64,000 bases of DNA from Hyphomicrobiales bacterium (GTDB taxonomy: Bacteria; Pseudomonadota; Alphaproteobacteria; Rhizobiales; Rhizobiaceae), in NCBI GenBank assembly GCA_900472785.1, contig UCJH01000024.1, positions 176,686 through 240,685 of the forward strand, given 5' to 3'. This document shows positions 7,525-14,805 of this stretch, piece by piece. Made by a program: the position numbers and the translations under genes. The first letter of the stretch is position 1. Every line of letters begins with the position of its first letter. The notes under the pieces were generated by a model. That model saw only the letters and a list, made by a program, of their open reading frames with translations, did not search any database and was not told the DNA's origin.

Positions 7525-8160
7525 GTGAAGGAAATCGCAGCCGCACTTCTCAAAGTGCAACAGGAGCTTGACCCCGTCAAAAAGGGCAAGAAAGGCCATA
7601 ACAACAAATATGCCGACCTGCCCGCTGTGCTGGACGAGGCAGTGGAAACCCTCAATAAGCACGGCATCATCGTGCTCCAGCCGATCCAGCCAGCAAGTCA
7701 GCCAAACCACGCGCGCGTTGAAACGCTTCTTATTCACGCCGAGAGCGGGCAGCAAATCAACGGGTTTGCCGAGGTTCCTTGGCGGTCAGACAATAAGATG
7801 AATGACGCCCAGAGCTACGGCAGCGCTGTTACCTATGCTCGTCGCTATAGCCTTGTCAGTATGTTGGCTATCGCCACCGAAGACGACGATGGACAAAGCG
7901 CCCACAGCAAGGCCAGCAGCCAGACGTCTGCGAAAAAGGCTGCGCCGCAGGAAGATCCAAACTTCGTAAAGGCAAAAGATACCGTCGCAAAGGCTGTAAC
8001 GGCCTTGGCACCGCTGGATAGCTTCCAGCAGGGGGAATGGGTGCAGCAAAATCCGCGCGCGATGGAAATGCTCCACTGGGTCAACCGCAACTTCCCCGAT
8101 CTGATGGCCGAATTGGCGGGCATAGGATTTGAAATCAATGAAAGCACGACCAATGCCTAA
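7525..8160 (+). CDS. ERF-family single-strand annealing recombinase
   Basis: ERF proteins anneal complementary single DNA strands during phage recombination and genome circularisation. The 211-residue product shows the family signature GSAVTYARRYSLVSMLAIAT (about residues 98-117) followed by the acidic EDDDG, and an N-terminal block with KKGHNNKYADLPAVLDEAV. The start is GTG 7525; the first possible ATG (7523) is immediately followed by a stop. The last 8 nt overlap the SSB gene, and NinB follows, so this is a compact recombination module (annealase, SSB, mediator). Confidence 0.9.
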   Translation: MKEIAAALLKVQQELDPVKKGKKGHNNKYADLPAVLDEAVETLNKHGIIVLQPIQPASQPNHARVETLLIHAESGQQINGFAEVPWRSDNKMNDAQSYGSAVTYARRYSLVSMLAIATEDDDGQSAHSKASSQTSAKKAAPQEDPNFVKAKDTVAKAVTALAPLDSFQQGEWVQQNPRAMEMLHWVNRNFPDLMAELAGIGFEINESTTNA

Positions 8161-8557
8161 CCACGCATCGGCAACCCTAATCGGCCACCTTGGCCGCGAC
8201 CCCGAAACCCGTGCCACTCAATCCGGCACCAAAATCACCTCCACCTCGCTGGCCGTCAGTACCGGCTATGGCGACCACAAGAGGACGACATGGTGGAACC
8301 TTGTTGCCTTCGAAAAGACCGGCGAAAGCATGGAGCGCTTTCTTAGCAAAGGCGATGCCGCGATGTTCGTCGGCGAGCCTTCATTGCGCGAATGGCAGGA
8401 CAAGGACGGTGCTACCCGCCAAAGCCTTGAGTTGACGGTTCAGCGCCTCGTTCTAATGGGTGGCAAGGATGATACCCGTGCCACTCCCGAGCCTCGCAAA
8501 GCCGCTCCGAAGAAGGTGACGGAAGATGCGCCGTTCGATGATGAGATTCCTTTTTAA
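8153..8557 (+). CDS. ssb: Phage single-stranded DNA-binding protein
   Basis: This 134-residue protein has an OB-fold SSB domain: GHLGRDPETRATQSGTKITS, then TTWWNLVAFEKTGESMERFL, and finally the acidic tip DAPFDDEIPF, which in SSBs docks partner enzymes. ATG 8153 is chosen because it gives the usual short lead (MPNHASATLIGHLG); ATG 8129 upstream would lie inside the ERF gene. It probably works with the ERF annealase encoded just before it. Confidence 0.93.
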   Translation: MPNHASATLIGHLGRDPETRATQSGTKITSTSLAVSTGYGDHKRTTWWNLVAFEKTGESMERFLSKGDAAMFVGEPSLREWQDKDGATRQSLELTVQRLVLMGGKDDTRATPEPRKAAPKKVTEDAPFDDEIPF

Positions 8558-8570
8558 GGAACCCTGAGCG

Positions 8571-8966
8571 GTGTTTTTCATCATCAACAGCAAAGAGAAA
8601 CGGCAGGAGGCGGCACTATTTGTCGCCCGCCTGCCCGGCTCTCCGCTCTATTCGGTAGAGATTAAACCCTACAAGAAAAACCGCAGCTTAGCTCAAAATC
8701 GCACGATGTGGATGTGGTACGGCGTTCTGGCCGACCATCTTGGATGTCAGCCCGAGGACGTTCACGATCAGATGAAGGTGCGCGTGCTGGGTGTCGAACG
8801 CAAAATTGTCGCCGGACAGGCGCTCATCCTGCCCCGCAGTACTACCGATCTTGATACCGCAGGCATGGCACGCTTCATGGAAGCCATCGAAGCGCTATCG
8901 GTGGAGCTTGAGGTCAAGCTGCCCATCCCCGACGACTACCGCTACGCGATGGAGGGCGGGAGGTGA
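8571..8966 (+). CDS. ninB: NinB/Orf-type recombination protein
   Basis: NinB (lambda Orf) is a recombination mediator that binds single-stranded DNA and SSB and can substitute for RecFOR functions. The 131-residue protein carries the family pattern KKNRSLAQNRTMWMWYGVLA, a central HDQMKVRVLGVE and the C-terminal LPIPDDYRYAMEGG. The start is a GTG at 8571, 13 nt after the SSB stop. The gene overlaps the following small ORF by 4 nt (GTGA). Confidence 0.85.
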   Translation: MFFIINSKEKRQEAALFVARLPGSPLYSVEIKPYKKNRSLAQNRTMWMWYGVLADHLGCQPEDVHDQMKVRVLGVERKIVAGQALILPRSTTDLDTAGMARFMEAIEALSVELEVKLPIPDDYRYAMEGGR

Positions 8967-9139
8967 CGTTGACAGAGCTACGAGACGCCTGGATTGCGGC
9001 GGAGAACCTTCGAACGGAGGCTTACCGGGCATTTATGGAAGCGAACAGGTTTGCCCCGGGTCGAAAGGAATTGGACGACGCAGAAAAAGTCGAAAAGCGA
9101 GCCAAGGATGCCTACGCAAAAGCGCTGAACCAACAATAA
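8963..9139 (+). CDS. Small charged coiled-coil ORF (58 aa), coupled to ninB
   Basis: GTG 8963 overlaps the ninB stop (GTGA), implying translational coupling. The product is short, helical and highly charged (RKELDDAEKVEKRAKDAYAK), with no further motif. Its position suggests a minor recombination or early-region protein; the function is unknown. Confidence 0.5.
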   Translation: MTLTELRDAWIAAENLRTEAYRAFMEANRFAPGRKELDDAEKVEKRAKDAYAKALNQQ

Positions 9140-9151
9140 AAATGACAGACA

Positions 9152-9412
9152 ATGCAACTCATCTATGGGCCAAAGCCTTACACAGACGCCGAGAATGCTT
9201 TTGCTGCGGCGGCATACAAGCCATTGCGGCTGGAGCTCAGACTTATCTGTCAAGCGTCTGACTCCAAACGCCGCACCAAACATCTCAAATTGCCAAGGCC
9301 TGATAAGACTGTTCCGGATATTGCGCCTGATGGGTTTGCTATCTATTCACGTGACGGGAGACGGTATTTGCGCCGAAAACAGCCATCGCGATATCGCAAA
9401 ACCCGCCGCTAA
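9152..9412 (+). CDS. Phage hypothetical protein (86 aa)
   Basis: The product is basic, with an arginine-rich C terminus (RRYLRRKQPSRYRKTRR). It follows the recombination cluster by 12 nt and converges with the Ref-like nuclease gene, overlapping it by 4 nt. A competing frame (9142-9261, 39 aa, MTDNATHLWAKAL...) starts slightly earlier and cannot be excluded. No family is recognised. Confidence 0.45.
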   Translation: MQLIYGPKPYTDAENAFAAAAYKPLRLELRLICQASDSKRRTKHLKLPRPDKTVPDIAPDGFAIYSRDGRRYLRRKQPSRYRKTRR

Positions 9413-9714
9413 ACCAGAAGCTCCAGCGTCCGCGCCAGCAACTCCGCCTCCGTCCCATAGTTGGCTTCGAACGTCTTGGTTCCCTTGTGGATGGCATGGC
9501 CGTACGGGAGGGGCGATTGAGCGGAGTGGTGGTTGAAACAAAGCGGGATCGCCTGAGAGTGGTCGGCACGTTGCCCCATGCCCTGCCCGTCTCGTGGGTG
9601 ATGGATTTCGGCCGGCGAACAACAGCGCTCACCAGCCATATCGCCATCGCGAAACACCACGATGCAGCCGAGGGCGGCGACGCGGGACAGGTGGAGACGA
9701 TCAGCGGAATTCAC
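9409..9714 (-). CDS. Ref-like HNH endonuclease (recombination enhancement family)
   Basis: Phage P1 Ref is a RecA-dependent HNH nuclease that cuts displaced strands. This 101-residue protein resembles its catalytic core: ADRLHLSRVAALGC, then the histidine segment AEIHHPRDGQGMGQRADHSQ, then IPLCFNHH and the C-terminal FEANYGTEAELLARTLELL. The zinc/ordering cysteines look partly altered (GCIVV where relatives usually have a second Cys). It is encoded opposite to the recombination cluster but next to it, so a role in the same process is reasonable. Confidence 0.7.
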   Translation of the reverse strand: MNSADRLHLSRVAALGCIVVFRDGDMAGERCCSPAEIHHPRDGQGMGQRADHSQAIPLCFNHHSAQSPLPYGHAIHKGTKTFEANYGTEAELLARTLELLV

Positions 9715-9742
9715 GACGACAGCCTACCACGACAGCAAGCAG

Positions 9743-10633
9743 CTAGGCCAGCGTTTGGGCACGGCTCACAAAAGTCCGGATGAGCGAAGGCGGCTCTAGT
9801 TTACCCATACGCCGCTTCACTTCGGAACACTGGCTGTCGTCCACGGCATAGACGTATTTGCGAGCTTGGCCGATGACCGTCTCATTGACCAGCCGGACGA
9901 TCCTTCCCGCTGGTACAGCGCAAAACTCATCAGCAAACCCAACCGCTGTGAAAGCGATGAATAATTGCGTGGGGCTGAGCGGGATAGCGCAATGCCCCCG
10001 ATACTGGACCATCCCCGTGGTCATCATTACGGGGCGGTCAGATGTCATCAGACGCCGTGAGACGCTCTCTGTTGTAATGACACGCCAGTGCATAGAGCGA
10101 AGCAGATCGAGGGCCTTTACGTTCTCAACCAGCTTTGTCATCGCCAAAACCGCTGAACGCTCGGGGTACGTGGCGTCGGACAGCATAACCCATTCCTCAA
10201 ACCGCTCGGGGTCGCCATCCTGCCTCGCAGCTTCGTACTTGGCCTGGATGTCCTCACTCGGGCTCAGTAGGTCGCTACTGAAACGTCCTTTGAAAGTCGC
10301 CAGCTCCTCAGGATTGCGGAACAGCAGGGAGAGCAGGAAGCGCACCCACGAATGCCGCAGTTCCGCGCCTGTCGGCATTTGTTTGTTGATGAGCATATCC
10401 CGCGCCTTCACGGCGGTATTGTCCACGAAGCCCATGAAGTATCTTTCGACGTTCTGCTTCGTTTCCTCCGTCGCGCCCGGCATTGTGTAGATGTCATCCG
10501 CGAATCCGGTCGAAAAGGTGCCGTAGCGCTTTGTTTGAATGCGTCCGCCATACCCGCGCCGAAACTCTTGCAGCTTGTGGTCCGGACCAAGCCAAGGGCG
10601 GAGGTAGAATTGCGGGATATAGTGGTGCCTCAA
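9743..10633 (-). CDS. DUF4238 domain protein
   Basis: The N terminus HHYIPQFYLRPW is the hallmark of DUF4238, and the rest (about 296 residues) fits the family, including a conserved TSDRPV motif and a PLSPTQLFIAF strand (about residues 200-240). The biochemical function of the family is unknown to me; members are scattered in accessory regions. It lies 28 nt upstream of the Ref-like gene on the same strand and 9 nt downstream of the 104-residue gene, so the three may be one transcript. Confidence 0.8.
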   Translation of the reverse strand: MRHHYIPQFYLRPWLGPDHKLQEFRRGYGGRIQTKRYGTFSTGFADDIYTMPGATEETKQNVERYFMGFVDNTAVKARDMLINKQMPTGAELRHSWVRFLLSLLFRNPEELATFKGRFSSDLLSPSEDIQAKYEAARQDGDPERFEEWVMLSDATYPERSAVLAMTKLVENVKALDLLRSMHWRVITTESVSRRLMTSDRPVMMTTGMVQYRGHCAIPLSPTQLFIAFTAVGFADEFCAVPAGRIVRLVNETVIGQARKYVYAVDDSQCSEVKRRMGKLEPPSLIRTFVSRAQTLA

Positions 10634-10642
10634 AGCGACTCG

Positions 10643-10957
10643 CTATTTGGACGCGTATTTGCCTTTGTACCATTTAAACCAGTTGGCGCCCCGCCCCCGC
10701 TCCCGAGGGTCAAACCATTCCCCACCAAACTTCGCTATGAAGGCCGCAGCGTCGTCGCGGATCGAGAAGCAGTGCACGACGAACCCGACATCTTCAAACG
10801 TGACGGAGTGACCCCTGACGCAGCGCGACAGGTCCATGCAGAATGCGTCGTGAGCCTCCCGCTGCTTGCCGGAACAGAGGGATGCAGCTAGGGCGACCTG
10901 ATACGGCCAGCCCCTGTCTATTCCTGCGGATGTGAGTTCGCCCTTGCGTGTTGCCAT
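10643..10957 (-). CDS. Conserved phage hypothetical protein (104 aa)
   Basis: The layout MATRKGELTSAGIDRGWPYQ, then a Cys-containing CRGKQ-like central part, then FAAKFGGEWFDP-type C terminus (here IAKFGGEWFDPRERGRG), recalls small proteins frequent in rhizobial genomes and phages, but I know no function. It starts the leftward trio with DUF4238 and the Ref-like gene and faces an AT-rich intergenic region. Confidence 0.6.
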   Translation of the reverse strand: MATRKGELTSAGIDRGWPYQVALAASLCSGKQREAHDAFCMDLSRCVRGHSVTFEDVGFVVHCFSIRDDAAAFIAKFGGEWFDPRERGRGANWFKWYKGKYASK

Positions 10958-11241
10958 GGGCGCTAGTTCCCATTTCGTTCTACGTAAGTCAACACAGCCT
11001 CTTTCGCGAAACAGTTAACGCTTATTTTTCAGCAAAGAATTTTATTCCAGCGAATTTCAGGCAGTAAGTGTCAGTTTTCGTTGTTTTATTTAACGAATTT
11101 CCGCGATTTGTTAACGACCTCTTAACGGGTTTTCTGCGATGCCAAAGGCGCATGTGCCATTCTGGTAGAGATAATATTAATAGTTAAGCCTGATCCTATG
11201 TTTGCGGACTCACTCAAGAGCCGTGAACAAGGAGAACGACG
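10958..11241. promoter_or_regulatory. AT-rich intergenic region with CtrA-type box
   Basis: No gene is seen here. The perfect alphaproteobacterial CtrA motif TTAA-N7-TTAAC lies at 11111-11126, and further TTAACG half-sites occur near 11013 and 11090. An AT-rich block with TAATATTAAT (about 11171-11180) could supply a -10. The downstream gene is the exported 51-residue protein at 11242. Confidence 0.5.
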
Positions 11242-11397
11242 TTGAGGCGTTTAAGAGTCCAAATTTTTGCAGCTGTTATTGCGGTCTTAGGATCATTTTT
11301 CCTGCCAATGGTTTCTGCGGCCGGACTTGAGGCATACGGTTCCCTCAAAAACTACCTTTGGCCACCCCCAATCGAGAAGCCGTTGGAAATCAAGTGA
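11242..11397 (+). CDS. Small exported protein (51 aa), TTG start
   Basis: AAGGAGAACGACG precedes a TTG start, a strong ribosome site that fixes the start. The product begins with a basic end (RRLRVQ), a hydrophobic helix (IFAAVIAVLGSFFLPMV) and a signal-peptidase-like SAAG site at about residues 25-28, leaving a mature peptide of about 25 residues ending WPPPIEKPLEIK. It could be secreted or remain membrane-anchored. It is alone between leftward genes and lies downstream of the CtrA-type box. The function is unknown. Confidence 0.6.
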   Translation: MRRLRVQIFAAVIAVLGSFFLPMVSAAGLEAYGSLKNYLWPPPIEKPLEIK

Positions 11398-11404
11398 ACC
11401 AAAA

Positions 11405-11437
11405 AGCAGTGGCCACTAGTCAAATGCGGCCACTGCT
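11405..11437 (-). terminator. Rho-independent terminator of the replication operon
   Basis: A perfect 10-bp inverted repeat (AGCAGTGGCC / GGCCACTGCT) with a 13-nt loop is followed, read leftward, by TTTT. It lies 6 nt past the end of the leftward gene at 11443. Confidence 0.8.
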
Positions 11438-11442
11438 GGTAT

Positions 11443-11967
11443 TTACGAAATTAACGGAAGCAGAACACTCTTCCGAGCGAGTACGTTTGTGCCAGTGGCG
11501 AGACGAACATCGTTTAAAAAATATCCGAGTTCATCGCCGTCTCTCGCTCCTTTGCTCCACCAGTCGGCTGCTTTCTGTATTGCCCATAGCGGATAAGCAC
11601 GGCAGACATTCATCCAGACCTTGAGATTGAGAGTGTGTTGCTCCTCACTGGCCTTGGAGCGGTAACGCAGCTCGCTCATGGCAATCTGAATTGCTTCCAT
11701 CAGCGCCTCCGGCGTTTCGCTGGCTGGCTTCATCGCTTGCCCCAAAATCCACAAAGCTTGCGTCAACTGTTTCTGCTCCGCCTCCCCAAGGATCGGCGCT
11801 GGAATCTTGACCAGCAGTCTGCCCTCCAGGTCTTTCGGCGCGTTCTCCAAAGAGTTCAGCCATTGCTCGACCTTTGGCGGCAGCCACCGGGTCGTAGCGT
11901 TTGCCGCCACCTTGTCCGGCTGCTCCGCCAGTAGGCGTCTTGCCTCCTCTTTGCCACTTGGCAGCAT
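11443..11967 (-). CDS. Phage replication-accessory protein candidate (174 aa)
   Basis: The frame is helical and looks coding from MLPSGKEEARRLLAEQ onward, with RWLPPKVEQWLNSLE, a long ILGEAEQKQLTQALWILGQA segment, and AYPLWAIQKAADWWSKG near the C terminus. That pattern recalls small proteins encoded downstream of phage O-type initiators, where helicase-loader functions often sit, but I cannot name a family. It overlaps the preceding gene by 323 nt in a different frame; the ATG (11967) lies just past the last conserved part of that gene. A ribosomal frameshift or an old frameshift mutation is an alternative to independent initiation. Confidence 0.6.
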   Translation of the reverse strand: MLPSGKEEARRLLAEQPDKVAANATTRWLPPKVEQWLNSLENAPKDLEGRLLVKIPAPILGEAEQKQLTQALWILGQAMKPASETPEALMEAIQIAMSELRYRSKASEEQHTLNLKVWMNVCRAYPLWAIQKAADWWSKGARDGDELGYFLNDVRLATGTNVLARKSVLLPLIS

Positions 11968-12571
11968 TACGGCACCAAGTGTCCCAGCAGAGGTCGATGC
12001 GGGTGTGCTTGGAACGAGCGCTGATGTGGTGGTTTCGGAATTTGGCCCATTCGTCGATAGTGCTGCCAATCGACATATTGAATTTGCTACAGGCTGCGTC
12101 GGCGAGTTCGGCTGGGATTTCGGCAAGGTGTTCGAGAACGATTGCAATGCTGATTGCAGGGAGGGCACGGGTGGAGGCTTTCGTTGGCTTGGGAGATACA
12201 GAGGGTATTGCTCTGTCAGTTTTGATTAGATCAGTATTATTAGTAGGCGATTGTCCGGCGACGGGTTTCCCGTCTGCGGCTAGGCCGTCGTCGGATAAAC
12301 GCCAGTCAATATGGCTAAACACGCCCTTATCGTCCCGCACCTGAACCTTTGATAGCCATCCAGCCCGAACCAATTCCATGATGCCGGAGCGATAGGATTC
12401 CCGGCCATCAAGACTCTCTTTGACGAGCGCCTCCTCCATGTAAATCCAGTTGTCGGGCTTGGAGAAAAGAAGGCAATACAGGCCTTTCGCCTTGAGGCTG
12501 AGGGTATCGCTGCGGATGAGTGCGTTGGGCACCATAGTGAAGCCGCTAGCGGGCTTACGGAGTTTATTCAT
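11645..12571 (-). CDS. Phage replication initiator-like helix-turn-helix protein
   Basis: The 308-residue frame starts at ATG 12571, which overlaps the upstream stop (ATGA) and has GGGGAG before it. The N-terminal 90 residues are a winged-helix domain typical of phage/plasmid replication proteins (FTMVPNALIRSDTLSLKAKG, then WIYMEEALVKESLDGRESYR). The part around DEWAKFRNHH and DLCWDTWCRNAAKW (about residues 175-205) is also typical of these proteins, which usually end near there. The remaining 100 residues are glycine-rich, lack conserved-looking sequence and overlap the next gene out of frame, so this tail may be an artefact of a lost stop or frameshift. Confidence 0.7.
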   Translation of the reverse strand: MNKLRKPASGFTMVPNALIRSDTLSLKAKGLYCLLFSKPDNWIYMEEALVKESLDGRESYRSGIMELVRAGWLSKVQVRDDKGVFSHIDWRLSDDGLAADGKPVAGQSPTNNTDLIKTDRAIPSVSPKPTKASTRALPAISIAIVLEHLAEIPAELADAACSKFNMSIGSTIDEWAKFRNHHISARSKHTRIDLCWDTWCRNAAKWQRGGKTPTGGAAGQGGGKRYDPVAAAKGRAMAELFGERAERPGGQTAGQDSSADPWGGGAETVDASFVDFGASDEASQRNAGGADGSNSDCHERAALPLQGQ

Positions 12572-12816
12572 CGGCGAAACTCTCCCCAATCCGACTTTCG
12601 AAAGGGGCGACGGTCAATCTCTTCGAGCAACTCTTCATGAGCTTGAATGATTGGATAGGCGTGATTGCCGTAGGGGTAGCGTTGACCTCCCCACTCTGTT
12701 TTCTCGCGACAGAGCGTGCTGATTGCCTCGAATACTGCCGTTTGCGCCATGCGGCGTGGAAGGTTATGGCACTTCATGCGGAGCGCCTTTAGCTGGCGTT
12801 GCTGGTGTTTATTCAT
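12568..12816 (-). CDS. Small phage hypothetical protein (82 aa)
   Basis: The start ATG 12816 overlaps the end of the ASCH-like gene by 8 nt, and the stop overlaps the start of the replication protein (ATGA), so all are coupled. The sequence is helical and basic at the N terminus (MNKHQQRQLKALRMKCHNL). A longer in-frame version starting at 12891 lies inside the upstream gene and is less likely. The function is unknown. Confidence 0.55.
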   Translation of the reverse strand: MNKHQQRQLKALRMKCHNLPRRMAQTAVFEAISTLCREKTEWGGQRYPYGNHAYPIIQAHEELLEEIDRRPFRKSDWGEFRR

Positions 12817-13480
12817 CGGCGGCGACTCGCATGAATTCGACCACCCATACCCATGGTGAAGCCGCTTGTGCGCCGTTTCCATACGCATCATCCCGGTGTC
12901 GCATGAAATTCAGGCGTGCTGTACAGCGGTCGCTTTCGAATGCGCCGTTCGCAATGGCGTCATTCTCCGAAATATCCTGCACCCGCTCCACTCGCACGCT
13001 GACGATTTCCAGAAGGATGCGAGATGCCCAGCGGGCCATTTGGGTGCTGGATTTCCAAGGGATGCGATCTGTTACACATCCGTTGTCACCTAGCCACTCA
13101 TCAAGATCATCGTCAGCGCGATACCAGACTTTCTCCGGCAGTATATCGCCGTCCTTATCGCGCAAGAAGTTTTCATTCCCATCGAGTGGGCTACCGGCAA
13201 CAAATGCCTCCCGGCCCCACAGGCGGCCGCCTACTTGGCCGAAGGGGCATTCGAATTGCCCGAACGCGACACGAAGGCCTTCATTGCCATTGTAGCCACT
13301 CGTCCAGACCTTACGGCCGAGACGATTGAGACGTTGGAAGACCTCTTTGCCAGCGGGCTGAGGTTTGATGATACGGCGGAGCTGAGTTTGTCTGCCGTCG
13401 ATTATGCCACGAACTTCGTGGGCTTTGAGAATAACAGGACGTTCCACATCCCAACACTTTCCTTTGATTTTGCCTCCCAA
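12809..13480 (-). CDS. Phage ASCH/PUA-like protein
   Basis: The 223-residue protein matches a common phage family with an ASCH/PUA-like fold: RPVILKAHEVRGIIDGRQTQ with LRRIIKP, then LWGREAF, a VWYRAD strand, the block ARWASRILLEIVSVRVERVQ with DISENDAI, and WVWVVEFMRV at the end. These proteins are thought to bind RNA or modified nucleotides, but the role in phages is unclear. A GTG at 13447 (VERPVIL...) is a possible shorter start. It heads the leftward replication operon. Confidence 0.7.
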   Translation of the reverse strand: MGGKIKGKCWDVERPVILKAHEVRGIIDGRQTQLRRIIKPQPAGKEVFQRLNRLGRKVWTSGYNGNEGLRVAFGQFECPFGQVGGRLWGREAFVAGSPLDGNENFLRDKDGDILPEKVWYRADDDLDEWLGDNGCVTDRIPWKSSTQMARWASRILLEIVSVRVERVQDISENDAIANGAFESDRCTARLNFMRHRDDAYGNGAQAASPWVWVVEFMRVAADE

Positions 13481-13613
13481 CCAAAATCAATAGGCCAGGA
13501 TGCGGGGTTGGGTCCGCACCCTGAGATAGATATGCTGATTCAAGTTGTGGATTACCGCAACTGAAAGTTATCCCCACCCCTTCCGAAGCACCTTTTGCGG
13601 AACAACATGGTAT

Positions 13614-13619
13614 TATAAT
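13614..13619 (+). promoter_or_regulatory. Consensus -10 hexamer before the membrane-protein gene
   Basis: TATAAT lies 25 nt upstream of the GTG start at 13644 in an otherwise non-coding stretch. No good -35 is seen at the usual distance (TTTTGC is at 15 nt spacing). Confidence 0.4.
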
Positions 13620-13643
13620 CGAGCGCAGAAAAAGGGGGCTCCG

Positions 13644-14417
13644 GTGGACTGGCAGACAATTACTTCGGTTTGGGGGTTCAACTACGCCTTCGCGTTCAGC
13701 ATGATATTCGCAGTGCTGCTTGCTTACTGGGCATACTCGCCCAAGGAGCGTTGGAAACTATCGTATAACGTGGATAGCTCGACTGTAGTCGACCATCGAG
13801 ACGAATCGTTTACAGACAAAATCACAATTATGTACAACGACACGCCGATACCGAGAGCGACACTCTCCCGCGTGTACTTTTGGAACTCCGGAAACAGAAC
13901 TCTCCGTCGAACTGACATAACCCCGAAAGGTCCACTCGTTATCAGCGTCAGCGCTGGACAGCATATGCTTCAGCGGTCCGTCGGGAGCATGGCCTTGCCT
14001 GCGATGGATGTTCAGCTATTGCCAGAAGACGAAACGGCTGCGTCAGTCACGTTCGAGTACCTTGATCCAAAGCATGGCTTTGTTTGTGAGATACTACACA
14101 CCGGAAATCATCGAGACATCACGGTAGACGGCATCCTAGTTTCCGCACAAAAGCCGACCAAGGAGGAGTTGCCGTTCGCGCCAATGACTATAGGTCCATT
14201 TCTTGTCCTCGCCTTTTTTGGCCTCGGTATTCCTATGGCTGGCTTGGCTTTGGCGACAAAGTATTTCAAACCGACTCCAGCGGACCCACTGTTTTCGGGA
14301 CTTGGTGGCTTTGCCTATTTTATCGGTTCGGGCCTGTTTATGATGTTGATATTCCACATTGCGACGACTCGGGGAGCTAAGAGATTTAACTTTGGCATTC
14401 CAAGCGCAGAACGATAA
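13644..14417 (+). CDS. Unknown three-helix membrane protein, phage cargo candidate
   Basis: GTG 13644 follows AAAGGGGGCTCCG and is preferred over an in-frame ATG at 13545. The 257-residue product has an N-terminal helix (FNYAFAFSMIFAVLLAYWAY), a beta-rich soluble domain of about 140 residues containing ITIMYNDTPIPRATLSRVYF and WNSGNRTLRRTDI, and two C-terminal helices (GPFLVLAFFGLGIPMAGLAL and FAYFIGSGLFMMLIFHIA). The WNSGN...D-I pattern recurs in uncharacterised bacterial proteins with a beta-sandwich domain. It is a lone rightward gene in a prophage, a setting typical of lysogenic conversion or exclusion genes; this role is inference. Confidence 0.7.
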   Translation: MDWQTITSVWGFNYAFAFSMIFAVLLAYWAYSPKERWKLSYNVDSSTVVDHRDESFTDKITIMYNDTPIPRATLSRVYFWNSGNRTLRRTDITPKGPLVISVSAGQHMLQRSVGSMALPAMDVQLLPEDETAASVTFEYLDPKHGFVCEILHTGNHRDITVDGILVSAQKPTKEELPFAPMTIGPFLVLAFFGLGIPMAGLALATKYFKPTPADPLFSGLGGFAYFIGSGLFMMLIFHIATTRGAKRFNFGIPSAER

Positions 14418-14489
14418 TCCCCGTTAAATCCTTTGACGACTATCCCGCATCGGCCGCATGATTAAACCGCACCTACAAGGAGCGACATC

Positions 14490-14663
14490 ATGACCTTTAA
14501 GACCGAACACCTTCGCGAGGATATCGAAGCCCAGTTTGAACTCCCTGACTTACCGCCGCCATTGACGGCTAAACGTGCGCAGGACTTTAAGCAGCCCTGC
14601 AGCAAATGCGTAATCGAAGAATGCCGCTGCATCGGCTGGAAAGCCTTTGATGTAGTGAATTAG
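14490..14663 (+). CDS. Small Cys-rich phage protein (57 aa)
   Basis: AAGGAGCGACATC before the ATG is a strong ribosome site. The C-terminal half contains CSKCVIEECRC, a likely metal knuckle, in a short acidic protein (MTFKTEHLREDIEAQFEL...). The function is unknown. A terminator follows about 95 nt downstream. Confidence 0.6.
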   Translation: MTFKTEHLREDIEAQFELPDLPPPLTAKRAQDFKQPCSKCVIEECRCIGWKAFDVVN

Positions 14664-14757
14664 GAGGGAGGTGGTCTCTCGTCTCGTCTTACGGGGCTGA
14701 CGTAAACCGCCCCGACCACATCCCGTCACGCGCACTCCCCGCCGTTGACGGCAACCT

Positions 14758-14789
14758 AGGCCCTGCACTCGATTGTGTGGGGCCTTTTT
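14758..14789 (+). terminator. Rho-independent terminator
   Basis: AGGCCC (14758-14763) pairs with GGGCCT (14780-14785) and is followed by a run of T. It would end transcripts of the small Cys-rich ORF, 16 nt before the next start. Confidence 0.7.
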
Positions 14790-14805
14790 CCGTTTAGGAG
14801 CCCCT

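Noticed and set aside
9142..9261. 39-codon frame starting before the 86-aa gene
   Set aside because: It competes with the 86-aa frame and ends early; neither has strong support, and the longer frame reaches the convergent gene, so it was preferred.
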